DNA from: Euonymus europaeus
Taxonomy: Eukaryota; Streptophyta; Magnoliopsida; Celastrales; Celastraceae
Assembly: GCA_963580455.1 (NCBI GenBank)
Contig: OY756972.1
Span: 2,805,001 to 2,869,000 of the forward strand
Direction: 5' to 3'
Length of the DNA: 64,000 nucleotides
Position 1 is the stretch's first letter. Each line of letters starts with the position of its first letter. The translations under genes and the position numbers were made by a program. The notes below the pieces were generated by a model. It made no database searches. It saw nothing but the letters and a program-made list of their open reading frames with translations, and was not told where the DNA came from. This document shows, in pieces, positions 47,761-61,345 of this stretch.

Positions 47761-50700
47761 ATGGCTGGATCTGATGAGAACAATCCAGGACTAATTCGTC
47801 CCGAAAATCTTCAAGGTAAACGAAACTAAAGCCATGGATATTGATATTGTTTGGATAACCGCTTCATTCAATTTTGTAATTTTCCATTAAGACCTTATAA
47901 AGAATTAAGGATTTTCGTTTTTGAATCCACAGGGGGCTTGCGTGGAGGAGTAGGGAAATTTCCAATGGCCACCACCACAGGACACAGCCGGAGAGCTTTG
48001 AGCAACATCAACCGGAACATTGTCGGGGCTCCACCTTATCCTTGTGCAGTCAACAAGAGAGGACTATCAGAGTACTTTACTTATACCTTAATTCCTAAAA
48101 CCTTAGTTGGTTAATTAGAAAAATAGACCAAAGAAAAAGACAAGTACTGCGTCAACTATTTTTTCCAATTGGTGTTGTTTTGGAATTAACTTAGTCAAAG
48201 GGAGGAATTTGGATCTTGGGTCCTATTTTTTGAGTTATCAGTTCTTACCATTGCCTTTATCCTTACATCAACCAAAGAGGGAGAAGATGAAATCATATGT
48301 TATTAGTATTTATTTTGTCCTTTTTTCTTTATCTTTAGAAGGAATGCTGCAATATGTGATAAGAATCAACCTATTCCAGTTCATCGACCAATTACTAGGT
48401 CAGTAACTAATGTCTTTGGATTTTGAGACACTAAAATGTGTGATTCCCAACTTCATCGACTTATTTGCTCTGCTGTTATCATTTTTTTTTTATGTATGTT
48501 TAGGAGGTTTGCTGCCCAGATGGCTAACACACAACAGCCAAAACTGGAGGTAACACTTGATTACAAAGAATTGGAATTCTCGGCTATACGGAGATATGTA
48601 GGGGTTCGTAATGAGAATAGAATATAATGGTTTTTTCCTAATGACTTTTACTAGGAAACTAAGAATTCACTCCTGCCAGAAGATGGTACTATTATTGATG
48701 TAGAGGACTACAAGGCAGCTGGCGATGTACCGATGTTTGTGCAACACACAGAAGCAATGCTGGAAGAGATTTACCGCATGGTATGAGAAAACCCTTTTTC
48801 TGTAGTGAGTGCATTCATGAATTATGGTTTTTGTATTCTCGTCCAGGATGCCATTAATGTTGTGATAATACAGGAGGAGGTTGAAATGGAAGATGTAGCT
48901 GAAGAGCCAGTGCTGGATATAGACAGTTTTGATAAGAAGGATCCACTTGCAGTTGTTGAGTACATTGATGATTTATATGATTTTTACAAGAAAGCCGAGG
49001 TGATTGCTTAATTTTTTAATGCTGCTATACATGAGTTGTTGTTGAACATAAAAAGGTTTTCATTAACCCAAAGTCAGTTTGAGAAGGTTATTGTTATCTG
49101 AAGGGATTGACTTTTTAACAAAACCAATAATGTGACAAATGTTGAATGGGTTAGTTGTGATGTGCTCATGGAGAAGGGTAGAAATTGATTTTTTCAGTTT
49201 TGTCTGAAAATTCACAGTGCGGATAGAATATATTATGGGCCATGGCCTAAAAATGTAGTAGGTGTGTATTGGGTTCTGGTGAGGAACTAAAATTTAGCAT
49301 GTTTGGCGTTCTCTTCTAGAGGACCGACAAATGAAGAAAGAAGTTGCTATGATTTCTAAGTCCATCTATTGGATCATGTGGAATGTTAGTCATCAGTTTC
49401 TCTGAGAGTTCACAGTGCTGGGGTGGATAGATCTCATTTTGTCATAGTGCAGATGAATAGATTATGGGAAACAACCTTAAATGTAATGAGGCGTCTTTTG
49501 GGTTCTGGTAAGGACAATAATAGAAGATGAGAACTTGATATTTTTGCCATTCCCTTCTGGAGATTGAGAGAGAAAGAAAGCAATTGCTTTGATTCTCTAA
49601 TCATTCTGTTGGATACTATTGAAAGAATTTATTTTGAGATGATTGATCCTTTATTCCTGTAAGCGCTAATATGGGAGCAAAGCATATGAATGTTACTAAC
49701 ACTTATGTCTCAAAATTTCCGATGCAGGCTTCTGGCTGCGTCTCACCGAGTTACATGTTGCAGCAATTTGACATAAATGAGAAAATGAGAGGTATTCTCA
49801 TTGATTGGTTAATAGAGGTAAGTCAAATTCTTTGATATTTACTGGATTGGGATACTTGGGTTACAAGGCACCGTCTTGATATGAACAGAGCTAACCAGTT
49901 TGTTTGAATGATTAAACAGGTGCACTACAAGTTTGAACTAATGGAGGAGACCTTATACCTTACCATCAATCTCATTGATCGATTTTTAGCTGTTCAACCG
50001 GTGGCGAGGAAGAAACTTCAGCTTGTTGGAGTTACTGCCATGCTTCTCGCATGCAAATATGAAGAAGTATCTGTGCCGGTTGTAGAAGATCTCATTCTGA
50101 TATCTGACAAGGCTTACAGCAGAAAAGAAGTGCTTGAAATGGTATGCCTTTTCAAATAAAAAAAATTATGTTTCAAGAAATAAAGATATATGAAGGAATG
50201 ACACTTTAGTTCTTAAATTTCTGCAGGAGAAGTTAATGGTCAATACCTTGCAGTTTAATCTATCTGTTCCCACTCCATATGTGTTTATGAGAAGGTTTCT
50301 GAAAGCTGCCCAATCCGACAAGAAGGTAGGGAAAGACAACATATTGGTTGATTAAACTGCATTTAGTTTGTAATGGTGGAAAGATTCTGATGAATTGAAT
50401 GACGTTGACATTGTAACAGCTTGAGCTACTATCATTCTTCATGATCGAGCTTTGTCTTGTTGAGTATGAAATGCTCAAGTTTCCACCTTCTTTGTTAGCT
50501 GCCGCTGCAATTTACACAGCTCACTGTACTCTGAGTGGCTCTAGACAATGGAGTAAGACCAGTGAGTGGTACACCAATTACTCTGAAGAACAGCTATTGT
50601 AAGCGATCTATTGGTAGATTGAAAGAAAGTTCTTGACAAAACATAGTTTCTGTGTTACTCTTTTTGACTAACTTTGTTCCCTTGGGTTTTATTTTTCCAG

Positions 50701-50845
50701 GGAGTGCTCAACAATGATGGCTACTTTCCATCAAAATGCATCAACTGCGAAGCTAACTGGTGTCCACAGGAAGTATTGCACATCAAAGTTTGGTTATGCT
50801 GCTAGGACACGGCCGGCCAACTTTCTTCTAGAGTTCCAAACCTAG
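47761..50845 (+). CDS. CYCB2: Mitotic cyclin B2
   Basis: Eleven exons: 47761-47815, 47933-48071, 48339-48398, 48504-48549, 48655-48780, 48874-48999, 49728-49817, 49920-50141, 50227-50325, 50420-50598 and 50701-50845, giving 428 residues. A destruction box ([10 protein letters not shown], residues 38-47) marks it for anaphase-promoting-complex degradation. The cyclin N fold begins around [13 protein letters not shown] and includes the hallmark [16 protein letters not shown] and [10 protein letters not shown]. The C fold includes [15 protein letters not shown] and ends near LLEFQT. The length and short N-terminus match plant B2 cyclins (about 430 residues). It partners a CDK in G2/M. The 5' leader has a GA tract (47397-47411). 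MSA elements lie upstream. Confidence 0.93.
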
Positions 50846-51417
50846 GGAGGAAGACGTGTTCAATGACTTTTATTATCCAATCAACGACGTGGTCGAAGAT
50901 GAAATGGAGGGAGCAACTTTAGTTGCCCTGTGAAGAAGTTTTAGTGGTTCATTTGAGTCCATGAACATATAGGTGCCTGATGAGTCATTTTGTATGTTAA
51001 TTTTTGAGTGTCCATGTAGAGAAAACAACTGTTTATTCTGGTTTTCTTATATGAATTGATTCGATGACTAACAACTGTTTTTAAAAAATAAAATTCATGA
51101 TTTTCTTATAGCTGAAGTTGTCCGGGAAGAAGACAACTACTATGTATTAATAATATATCCCTTTCATAGCAGCTTGTTGGACTGTTTAAAACATAAAAAC
51201 TCTCTGCGATAACTTCTCCAAGGACCAAGGATGTCTAATAAAAAAAAACATTATGCTTAATGGCATTTTACATATCAAATACCATGAATGTTCATAAAGA
51301 AAGAATAAATCCACGTTCAACACACAAGGGTTTCACAGGCCCTAAGCTGATGAAAAAGAACACCAAACCATAAATTCAGATTCTTATTGCCAGAATTGAA
51401 GCAAGCAAATACAAGAT
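50846..51417. other. Convergent 3' flanks of cyclin B2 and RPC10
   Basis: The two genes converge here; the interval holds both 3' untranslated regions. No other gene is seen. Confidence 0.55.
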
Positions 51418-52524
51418 TCAGTCTTCACGCCACTGGTGTTTGCATCTCTCATTCAAGCAATAGTAAAATGTCGTCATTGGTTCATCGGCCGATCGGATCT
51501 GCATTTGATGGTAAAGGGCCCTTCCATGGTTGCAAGCTGGGCATGTTGCTGGCAGAAAGAAAAATCCAACAAGAAATAACAAAAATTAAATAGGGAAAAC
51601 GAAGTTAACACAAGTCTTCCTGTAAATTCTGGACTGACAAGAGAGCTACAATATCGATGAAAACGATACATTATTCAATCTTTCACAATGTTGTCACACA
51701 ATCTCAATCAATCTGCAACCATATTGACTCTACACCGCCCCAGTAAAGGAAGATTATGCAGCAGCTACAGCCAAGAAGAGGACAACGAGAGGCTTCGAAA
51801 GCTAGTATGTTAAATTAGACATACAAATCAAACACTCCAATGGTCCAACCACAACTCAAGTTTCAACTCAACCATTTAAATATGGGCTTTAAAGGATTAG
51901 AGAGGCACTTTGATTTTCTAAGGATATATTGTTTTAACTTTGTAAAACCCTTCTTGTATTTGCAGTAGTTTTGGTTGACAAATAAAAACATGACCCTTGA
52001 TGTGATTAGTCTAATTTCTTGGCAACTTATATTGGGTAGCACCACCTTGGTGCCCTTAAATGCAGTTCTTCTAAAAAACCCTTACAAACAATATAAAGCA
52101 AGAGGTTGCATATTAATCAAGAAAAAAACAGTTTCAAGAATTCAGTGAAAAATTCCAATTATACACTGCAAATCCAAACTAAGAACAAACTACAAAGAGA
52201 CACACCTTCAGTTTCAGACCCCTTTAACATGTCATCTTTGGAAAAGATCGGCTCTATCTCTTTCTTAACTAGTGGTTGCCTTCTCTTAATTTTGACCTGT
52301 AAAAGGTAGTAGCAAACACCATTGTACACCGACTAAAAGGATGCCAATTACGTAAACACATTTTAAAAAGAAGGTACAAAAACAAAGGGGGGAAAATGCA
52401 ATAGTTAGACCTTGTTATCTATATTACAAACATAAGGGCATGCTGGGCAGGCGAACCGAGAAGGGCGGCCCATGTTCGGCAACTGAAATAGTAACATCAT
52501 CCCGCAGGTAGGACAAAACTCCAT
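51418..52524 (-). CDS. RPC10: RNA polymerase III subunit RPC10 (C11 / POLR3K type)
   Basis: Three exons on the minus strand: 52524-52411, 52296-52206 and 51548-51418, coding 111 residues, close to the family length of about 108. The N-terminal zinc ribbon uses C4, C7, C26 and C29 (MEFCPTCG, FACPACPYVC). The C-terminal TFIIS-like ribbon uses C71, C74, C99 and C104. Between them is the hairpin RSADEPMTTFY, whose Asp90-Glu91 pair is the RNA-cleavage signature of this subunit. It acts in the nucleus, in transcript cleavage, proofreading and Pol III termination and reinitiation. The model requires joining three small exons but every splice phase and the conserved residues agree. Residues 9-22 (MMLLFQLPNMGRPS) are longer than usual between the cysteine pairs. 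Confidence 0.92.
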
Positions 52525-53948
52525 TTGTTATCCTGGTCTGCATTGCATTTTTTTTTGGGTGTTAATAATCTAGACTAAATAAAAAATGTAGAGGTGACAC
52601 CAGTCAAACCACCAAGGTAGAATGATCCTATTTTACAAGAATATACAACCCGAAATAGATCCATCATCACTTCGAAATGCAAATTTACACCCACAATGCC
52701 ATTGTCAGTAAACCCATGACAGAATGTATTATTTGTTTTGAGTGCAGCGAATGGAATCCCAAAGCAGCGAGGGAAAATTGAAATAATATATGAAAGAAAA
52801 TAATAACTATAGTTGTCCAGTGTTCTCCCGAGGCTAAGAGAAAGAAGTCAGAAGAAACAGGGCAACACAATCAGTATTGCAAGGACCATTAATAGCATCC
52901 AATAAGAAGTAGAGAAGCAGCGTACACATTTCGAAGAAAAAAATTAAAAAGACAATGATCTGGACGTCGAAAAAATCAGAACTCACAAATATTCAAAGCC
53001 CGGCAGCAAAGATAGGAGAAAACAGGACCGCCCTAGATGTCGAAGCTTAAGAAACGAAAAGATTTGGCCGCCAATTGAAGCTGCACCAGAATATACAACC
53101 CGTGAAAAGGAGGAATTGATAGATTTTCCTCCCAAATTTGAATATCTGTAAAATATAGGCATTGCCATATCAGAAGTCACACATTATAGTATGAAATAGA
53201 ACCAGCAACATCAACAATAATCCAAAACACAAAACAAAACAAAATCAAAACCCAGGATTAGAGAGCAGGATTACAAAAGCTCAAAAATCCCCCACAAAGC
53301 GTCTCCCAAATTCGAAAAGCCTCACTCAATCTATTATATTGAAGAATAGACCAAGAAAACGATAGGAAATAATGGGATCGAAGGATAGGAACTTTCGTAA
53401 TTGAATATGGAGGCAAGAAATCGTTAGGGTTTAGTAAAAACCCTTATTTCCCCGGAATTTGCTTGTTTTCAGCATACGCCGAATGGCTGACGAAAATAAC
53501 AAGACTTGAACTTCTACTGGGCCAACTGCAAGACTGCTGATTTGAACATAAGCCCAGTGATTGGCCCAAGTGAAGCCCTTTACAGATGGCCGAAGGCCCA
53601 AAAAAATAATGCTGGGCTTTATTTGCACGCCACTGTTTTCAACTACATCTTAGTATATTTACACCCCACATAATTAAAAATACTTAACTACATCCTAGGT
53701 GGCCAAAAATTCACACAATACACCCCAATGACAAAAACATAGCAAACAAATGTACTTTCACAAAATAAAACATCAAAAATTGATGTCATTCCATCTTAAT
53801 TAAAGCAATATATAAGTCAATTATAAATTTACTAAGACAATCTTCAATAAATAACAATCACTTCATTAAAAATGTATTGTAGATAAAAAAAATCACCATT
53901 GTGATAGTCTCATTTATTGAGAGGGCATTTGTCAAGAAGGACATGGTC
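52525..53948. other. RPC10 5' leader/promoter region and intergenic DNA
   Basis: Up to about 53440 this is probably the intron-containing 5' leader of RPC10. Beyond it is intergenic DNA without coding signal, ending at a hAT element. Confidence 0.45.
53424..53432 (-). promoter_or_regulatory. Telo-box (AAACCCTAA) near the RPC10 promoter
   Basis: AAACCCTAA on the minus strand, about 900 bases upstream of the ATG and near the likely transcription start. Telo-boxes are frequent upstream of plant genes for the translation and RNA machinery. Confidence 0.45.
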
Positions 53949-54712
53949 TAGGGATGGCAATGGGGCGGATCGGGCATGGATCAAGGGTGCCCCAATACCG
54001 CCCTGAACATTAAAACCAATATCCCGATCTACCCAGCCTGGACCTGCGGGGCATATTTGTATGATCCACGTCCAACTTGATCTGCACCGACTCAATCAGC
54101 GGGACCCTGACCCAATAACTCTTTTGTCTAATTGTTTACCCTTTTGGCCTAACTCTTTCCTAATATTATTAGCATAGCCATAACTTAATAAGTTCATTAA
54201 AGTATAACTGTCTATCATAACCCTAAAGTCAAAACTCAAACCCTAAGCTATAGTCCATAAATCATAAATTAAGAGGATCACAATCCTAAACCTTAAATCT
54301 TTAATAAATAATAGCATCTTAAGTCTTCAAATTAAAACATGCAACATAAAGTCATAAAGTATAAACATCTCATAACTAATAACATCTTAAATTCTTAACT
54401 TCTTAAGCCTTCAAAACAATAAATTCAATATAAAGTATAAACATCTTACATTTCATGAGTGACTAGTCATTAACTTTTGATCTTAATACAAATATTAACT
54501 ACATAAGTAAAATACATGTGTTTTATACTTACATATATATAAGTATCAAAATATGTATTAATTTGTATGTATTAGGGGCGGGGCAAATCAAAGATCCGTC
54601 ACCGCCCTCGATCTGTGGTCGGGTAAAAAAAAATTGATCCATGTCGGCCCATTACTCGTTCAGATCGAATAATATCCGCGTGGATCGGGTCGAGTACAAA
54701 TTGTCATCCCTA
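53949..54712. mobile_element. Nonautonomous hAT-type element (764 bp)
   Basis: The left end TAGGGATGGCAAT and inverted right end TAGGGATGACAAT form a terminal inverted repeat with one mismatch in 13. The flanking 8-mers ACATGGTC (53941-53948) and GCATGGTC (54713-54720) differ at one base, consistent with a hAT 8-bp target duplication. The subterminal regions are GC-rich and full of GATCGGG-like motifs, the middle is AT-rich, and no transposase is present. Confidence 0.85.
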
Positions 54713-55145
54713 GCATGGTCAGGGGGACGACCTTGTTGATGGTGATTTAAGTATATAGAATTCTTACTTGTATTGTCGCGTGATTGAGAGATGAAAAGTT
54801 AGGGTGTGGACATCTTATACATTGAAAAATAGATAGTCAAAACTAAGTTGACTTTGGTGTAATTGAAAAATAATGGGGTGCAAATAAAGCTAGTAAAAAA
54901 ATAATAAAGGTATGCTTGGGAAAGATTGGGAGGAGTTCGGAAAGATTGGGAGGAGTTCATTTGCTTGACGCGAGCACCCCTTTCCCAACCCTTAAAAATC
55001 AGGAGTTGAGAGGTGTTCACTCACATAAAGCTCTCCCAACCCCTTTAAATATCAAAGAAGGGTTCACTTTTATGAGCCCCTCATAACCTAATCTCACCCA
55101 ACCCTTATGTCAATAGTAGCCTAACCATATACATTAGCACTATAA

Positions 55146-55243
55146 ACTATAAAGCTAAAAGTTGGTTGTGGCCCATTAGAATTGAACCGAGTCCACTATA
55201 AAGCTAAAAGTTGGATGCGGCCCATTAGGATTGAACCGAGTCC
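55146..55243. repeat. 49-bp tandem duplication
   Basis: Units start at 55146 and 55195 and share ACTATAAAGCTAAAAGTTGG and GATTGAACCGAGTCC-type ends, with a few differences. Confidence 0.85.
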
Positions 55244-55320
55244 ATTTTTTCCTACGGAAGATCAAGCCCTGGAATAGGCTTTAGGGAATACTTTTTCTTT
55301 CATAAATTTGGAACCCCAAG

Positions 55321-55661
55321 TAGGGTGGAAAAAAAAGGATTCCGGATTTATTCCAAGTCGACAATACAAGTGTTTGTGAGATATTTATACATCCAAAATC
55401 AAATGGATATGAATTTTCAGACCTACTTAATTGACTATATCCGAATTGTTTTAAACAGTAAATCTAACAATAATACAATCTAAATTATAATTCGAACAAC
55501 TAAATTAAATAATTTTTTTGTATTGAATCCAAAACTGAATTTAAACTGAAAAATCATTGAATTTGAACTTGAATTTTGAACATATAACTTATATGCAAAC
55601 TCAGTTTAATTCAGATGAAACAAATCCATCATTCAGGTTGGGCAGAGTTTTAACACCCCTA
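55321..55661. mobile_element. Possible hAT-like element
   Basis: Left end TAGGGTGGAAAAA, inverted right end TAGGGGTGTTAAAA. The flanking bases do not give a clear 8-bp duplication. The interior resembles AT-rich sequence at 45380-45560. Confidence 0.35.
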
Positions 55662-55955
55662 GCTGGCAATTGAGTCCCTGCTTTCATAAAGAGAAGACTA
55701 TAGTCTATACCATCGTATTGTAGTGGAATCGATCCAAAATCCAAATGATGGCAACAAAACAATTTGGCATTTTAATACAAACACAACAAGCCTGGCAATT
55801 CTCAATGATACGGTACCATGTTTACATTTTTTCCTTCCCTCAAAGCATAACGTGAACAATCCTCTTGCACCTTCTGTAGGTTAGAGACCACTCAATTTGA
55901 CAGATTGGAATGACTGCTCCCAAAAGAAAAGGGAGAAGAGCCATTGGAAGAGAAA

Positions 55956-58833
55956 CTACCTCCTAACAGGAGGTGCTGCACCTCTACCAGGTGGTGCGCC
56001 ACGACCAGCAGCTTGAGCCTGAAAAGCAAAACAGAAAAAACAGAGAAGAGTTTAGGCAACTTTCAAACTCTGACCCACAGCATGGACCCTAGTTTTGGCT
56101 CTCTAATACGGCAAACGAACACCACCAATCTAGTCCATTCAAATATTTGGAACATTTTTGCATACTTCTATACCCTGAAGCATACCCAGTTATCATGGCG
56201 TGTTTGAAGAAGGGGTCAAGGACGGGAAAAAATGAACTAAGATATAAAAGAAATATAGAACTCACTTTAGCTCGCATGGCAATAGCTCTTCCCCTACCAA
56301 CTCCAAGTGATGAGCCCTTACCCTTTAAAAAGAAAGAATTGTCATGAGTCAAACAATAAATATGTTTTTAGACTACAGAAGGTATCTGAAAACATTTAAG
56401 CAGTGACATACCTTGATTCTAGCATCTAAACGCTTGAACATCGGAGCATTCTTCAGCATGTCCGGTATGACCATGAACCTGTTCAAAATGAAAATTGTGG
56501 TCAAAAGCAGTGTTGTAAAATCGGGCTAGTCGGCCGACTAGCCGCTGATCGGCTCCAACCTTTCCGATAAGGGCATAATCGATGGCATTAATCGGGTAGA
56601 GGATTAATCGGCGAAAATCGGCCCAACCCAAGACTTTTTGTTTTGATTCTTCAGTCTAGTCTGCTGGTCTCTCTAGTTTCTAGTCTACTCTCGACTGCCA
56701 ATCAAGGTGTAAAACCCAAGGTCTTGAGAGAGAGAGAGACAGAGAGGCAAGGACTTGAGAGAAGGAAAGGAGAGATTGACTTCGGGACTATAGAAGAGAG
56801 AGGGCGAGTTGGGAAAGCGGAGAGAGTTAGGATAGAGATGGAGTAATAAAACCAAGGTCTTGGAAGATGAGAAAAGCAAACTAAAATGGAGGACATGTTC
56901 TACACGTGAAAGATGTGAAAGAAGACTATTATGTGGCTTACCCCTAGCCATGCATATTAATAATATTATGTTTGATTTTTTGGGTTGGGCCTTTAAATGA
57001 GAGTTTAGGTTTTCAGGCTTCTTCTTCAATTTAGCCAACTTTATTGCAATTCAAAAAATCTCACAATATTGTGAATAAAGTATATTTATATACTAAACAC
57101 TATATCTATGCATATTTTTTAATTAAAAAAACTCAAAACGATTTATCTGATTAGTCCCCGATTTATCCGATTAATCCCTAGTCCTTGCAAACCGCCTAGG
57201 AGCCGACTAGCGATTTTTACAACCATGGTCAAAAGCTATGTTCTGAAAGCAAGAAAAGGAAAAGAAAAAAAACGATTCAGATACCTGACTTTACTGCCTC
57301 GAATAAAGACATGCTCAAGCTGTGACACCTTCCCATCCTGAGATATGGATTGAAAGGAAAAATAATAATCATTCAAGCTGAAGTTTGGGACATCAAAATC
57401 AATTGAAACACTCCAGCTAATGGTGGAGTCACATATAAGTTTCCATGACTATGATTGAAATCAATCACTCTTTGATGCAGAAGAAACTAAAAAGGAGCAT
57501 GTGATCAGGAGCACTTTTTCTTCAAGAGAGAAAATAATTACACTAAATGGCATGGATGGGAGGGAGGGGGAATCCACACATAATCATTTACAAGAAACAA
57601 GGTATATCACAGCAAGGATAGCGTCTTCATCTAAGTTGCACGTCCCATTATACCATAAACAAAAGAAAGATAACAATCAACCTTTCAAAATACCAAAGTG
57701 AAAAAGGCTCAATAATCAAGAACAACCAACTAAAATGCTATGAAAAACCACATCAATATTTAAAAGAATTATCATGCCTGGGCTTATTCAACCATGATTA
57801 TGCACTCAACTTTAAGTGCTTTACTTATGATAATCCTCAATTGGTAACACAGCTTGACCAAGGTTTGAAAGCCAACAAAATTTATTTGAAATCTCCACAT
57901 CTGCACTATTAATGCAATCATAATTAACAATCTTCCATTGGGTATATACCTCTGGGAAGTGGGAGCTTTATGCCACCTCTGACCTCCCTCATGAAAACCA
58001 CAGAAGAACCTCAAAGCCGGGAATCACTGTGCCTCATTAACCATATACGTGTCAATTCTCAACTCAGAGCAAAAATTTAATAGAATATCAATACAGGATA
58101 GGAAGCCTCTTAAATCTATAAGAGGCACGTTGGGCCGGGGGTTTCCTCTCATAAAAAATAAAAAAAAAATCTGTAAGAGATTCATGACAAACAAAATGAA
58201 TATATAATATGCCAGATGCAGCCATATACTTGAGCATTCAAATCTCTTCGGACCCATATCCTCAAACATTAATAATTCCTTTCTCAAGGTAGCAAAGAAA
58301 GTGGCCTTCCAGTTTTTCAGAATTCATCATGGATTGTTCAGAGGTTGACTGCAATCCATAATTGCTTGACTATCATCACATCTCAAAACCAACCATGCCA
58401 AATTTAACTAGGGTTTTATAGTACTACAAACACAGTGTAAATCCAGCATCAGGTCCAAGCCTTTCTCAGAAGTTGATTTCAGGGTCTAATAACAGCTTTC
58501 AATGTTGAATCAATTTCACTCATCTACCAAATCAAACCAACCGAATGCCAATTCAATAAACTAATGATCAAGCAATCTCAGAAACCTAGGATTTTATGGA
58601 AACTCTAGCAGCAAAACAGGGAAAGGAAAAAAAAAAGAAGGCTATGGAACGGATAATTTACAGTGAAAATGTACCTTCGCAGTGTAGGTGATGTTCTCGA
58701 GCTGGCAATTCCAGTTATCTTCACACTCGATCATGCTCCCTCTGTAAAGCTCTCCGCTCTTAAGCTCCACCGTTACCACGTGTCCTGAAGCCTCGTGCAG
58801 TAGCTTCACTGGAATCCCCAAGCTTCTGCTCAT
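55956..58833 (-). CDS. SMD3: Small nuclear ribonucleoprotein SmD3
   Basis: Five exons on the minus strand: 58833-58675, 57337-57285, 56478-56412, 56322-56266 and 56018-55956, giving 132 residues, the normal length. The Sm fold starts at once ([20 protein letters not shown]). It has Sm1 ([16 protein letters not shown]) and Sm2 ([18 protein letters not shown]) motifs. The tail has the RG-rich sequence typical of SmD3 ([21 protein letters not shown]). It forms part of the heptameric Sm ring on U1, U2, U4 and U5 snRNAs in the nucleus and is needed for splicing. Intron 1 is long (58674-57338). Intron 2 (57284-56479) has been enlarged by a TIR transposon. Confidence 0.96.
56509..57225. mobile_element. 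TIR element (717 bp) inserted in SmD3 intron 2
   Basis: The left end AGTGTTGTAAAATCGGGC and inverted right end TGGTTGTAAAAATCG share GTTGTAAAA, TCG and then CTAGTCGGC, giving a terminal inverted repeat of about 25 bases. A perfect 11-base direct repeat TGGTCAAAAGC flanks it at 56498-56508 and 57226-57236; removing one copy and the insert restores continuous intron. A duplication of 9-11 bases suits Mutator-like elements, though 8 of these bases could also be read as hAT. It contains a GA tract but no transposase. Confidence 0.87.
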
Positions 58834-59856
58834 GGCTTTTCTTCCTTCTATTCCCTCTCTTTTCCTCTCTGTCTCTCTCTACAGCAAAACCCTAATTAAG
58901 CCCAGACTCGCTGTCTGTTTTTACACTCTGCCTGTGAACAGTGGACACTATCCAAAAGTCACAGGCAGCGTGCCTTAACCTACGGGGTATTTGTGTCTTT
59001 TCATAAATTGCCTGCCTTTTTCCTTTTTATTAATAAAAAATAAATTTTTTAGGTCCTCATCTTTACTTGTAGTCCTCAGGCCCATTTTAGAAAACCCAAA
59101 CCAATGAAAGAAAAAAGTGGGCTTTGGAGTCGTCTCCTCCAAGGCTTCAAGAGCTCAAGAGACAAGAGATAAAAACTATTTCCCCATGTTAATTATCAAG
59201 TTAACCCATTCTAAAAAAAAATTCAATTAAAAACTATATAACATTTCTAAGTTTACTCAAAACATACTTTTAAAAAAATATTACAGTGAACACCCCAGAT
59301 ATACATATGTTCAAATACGTCACAAAAACAGAGCAATTACAGAGTACCAAACAAAGAAATATTACACAAAATACTTGACAAAAGAAAGTCTTCATCTTCA
59401 ATCTATGATCTCCACAGTGGCAGATGTTACGATGCTTGGATGATGACAGCTCTGCAATTTTTTTCATCCTACTAGCGAACTTCAGTTGCCAAGCTCTCGA
59501 ATTCGAATGATGATGATCTAACCATATCTTTGACACATTAGGTAGTGGACTATCATCTTGAAGTTCCAATTTGATGAATTGAGAGAAACATTGATATACC
59601 CGAAAACCATTAACGTTTGGTTGTAATCCAAAGGCAGTGGTTCTTTGAGTGGGAAAAATGTCAAGCAGTAGAGTAGGTACGTCAACAATGCCACCCTGTA
59701 CAATCCAGTGACACATGTACTGCTGTTTCAACACACGACGATGACACAAGTGAAAAATTTTGGAGCTGGAAATGGTGCTCATCGAGCTCAAAAGGTGAAT
59801 TATCTGAGAAAAAGGACGAACTGGGTTTGTCTTCGGTCAGTTGGGGAAGAAAGATC
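58834..59856. other. SmD3 promoter and interval to the DPM1 pseudogene
   Basis: The first 130 bases are the SmD3 5' leader with a CT-rich tract and AAACCCTAA (58887-58895). The open frame at 59270-59791 on the minus strand has no recognisable family. The right part would be the former promoter of DPM1. Confidence 0.45.
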
Positions 59857-60875
<1,019 letters not shown>

Positions 60876-61345
60876 AGATCCATCAGTGAATGCTTACACT
60901 AGCTCTTGTAGTTTTATGCCCTAATTTTTACTAAATTGGGCCATCTGGGGTTCTTCCTCTCGCCCTCCAACTTTTGAGCGACCCATACTCCATCTAGTTA
61001 ATTGAGGAGTTAATTTCTTACTTTGGATGAATGATTTTTTGTTGATACTACTAAAATAAGCATAAGAAATCCCAATCCCATAACGAGTAAATAGTATCGC
61101 AGCAACTTGACCATTGCATTTCCATAAGAACTGGAGCAATTTCACCCTTGTATTGCTATAACTGAAGACTGGTTTCATAAACAAAAGAGAGATACTAAAA
61201 CCCATTTTGGAGAAACAAAAATTGCTCCATAATTCCTGCATTGATGATGATAAAAGCACATATCCATGATATTTACCACAACAATCGAACCCCCAAGTCA
61301 AAACTGAAAGAAAAAACTTTTTTTTTATTTGTTTGTGAAAATGTT
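60876..61345. other. Interval between DPM1 pseudogene and the 208-residue gene
   Basis: Probably the 3' untranslated region of the minus-strand gene at 61346-62069. No gene is seen. Confidence 0.5.

Larger units (their letters stand above)
54721..55955. other. Intergenic left of SmD3, with small repeats
   Basis: Contains GGAAAGATTGGGAGGAGTTC twice in tandem near 54920-54960, the 49-bp duplication at 55146, and a hAT-like candidate at 55321. The last 150 bases are the 3' flank of SmD3. No gene is seen. Confidence 0.5.

Noticed and set aside
59270..59791. 173-residue minus-strand open frame
   Set aside because: No recognised domain and an implausible hydrophobic tail. Left unassigned as a chance frame or an unrecognisable relic.
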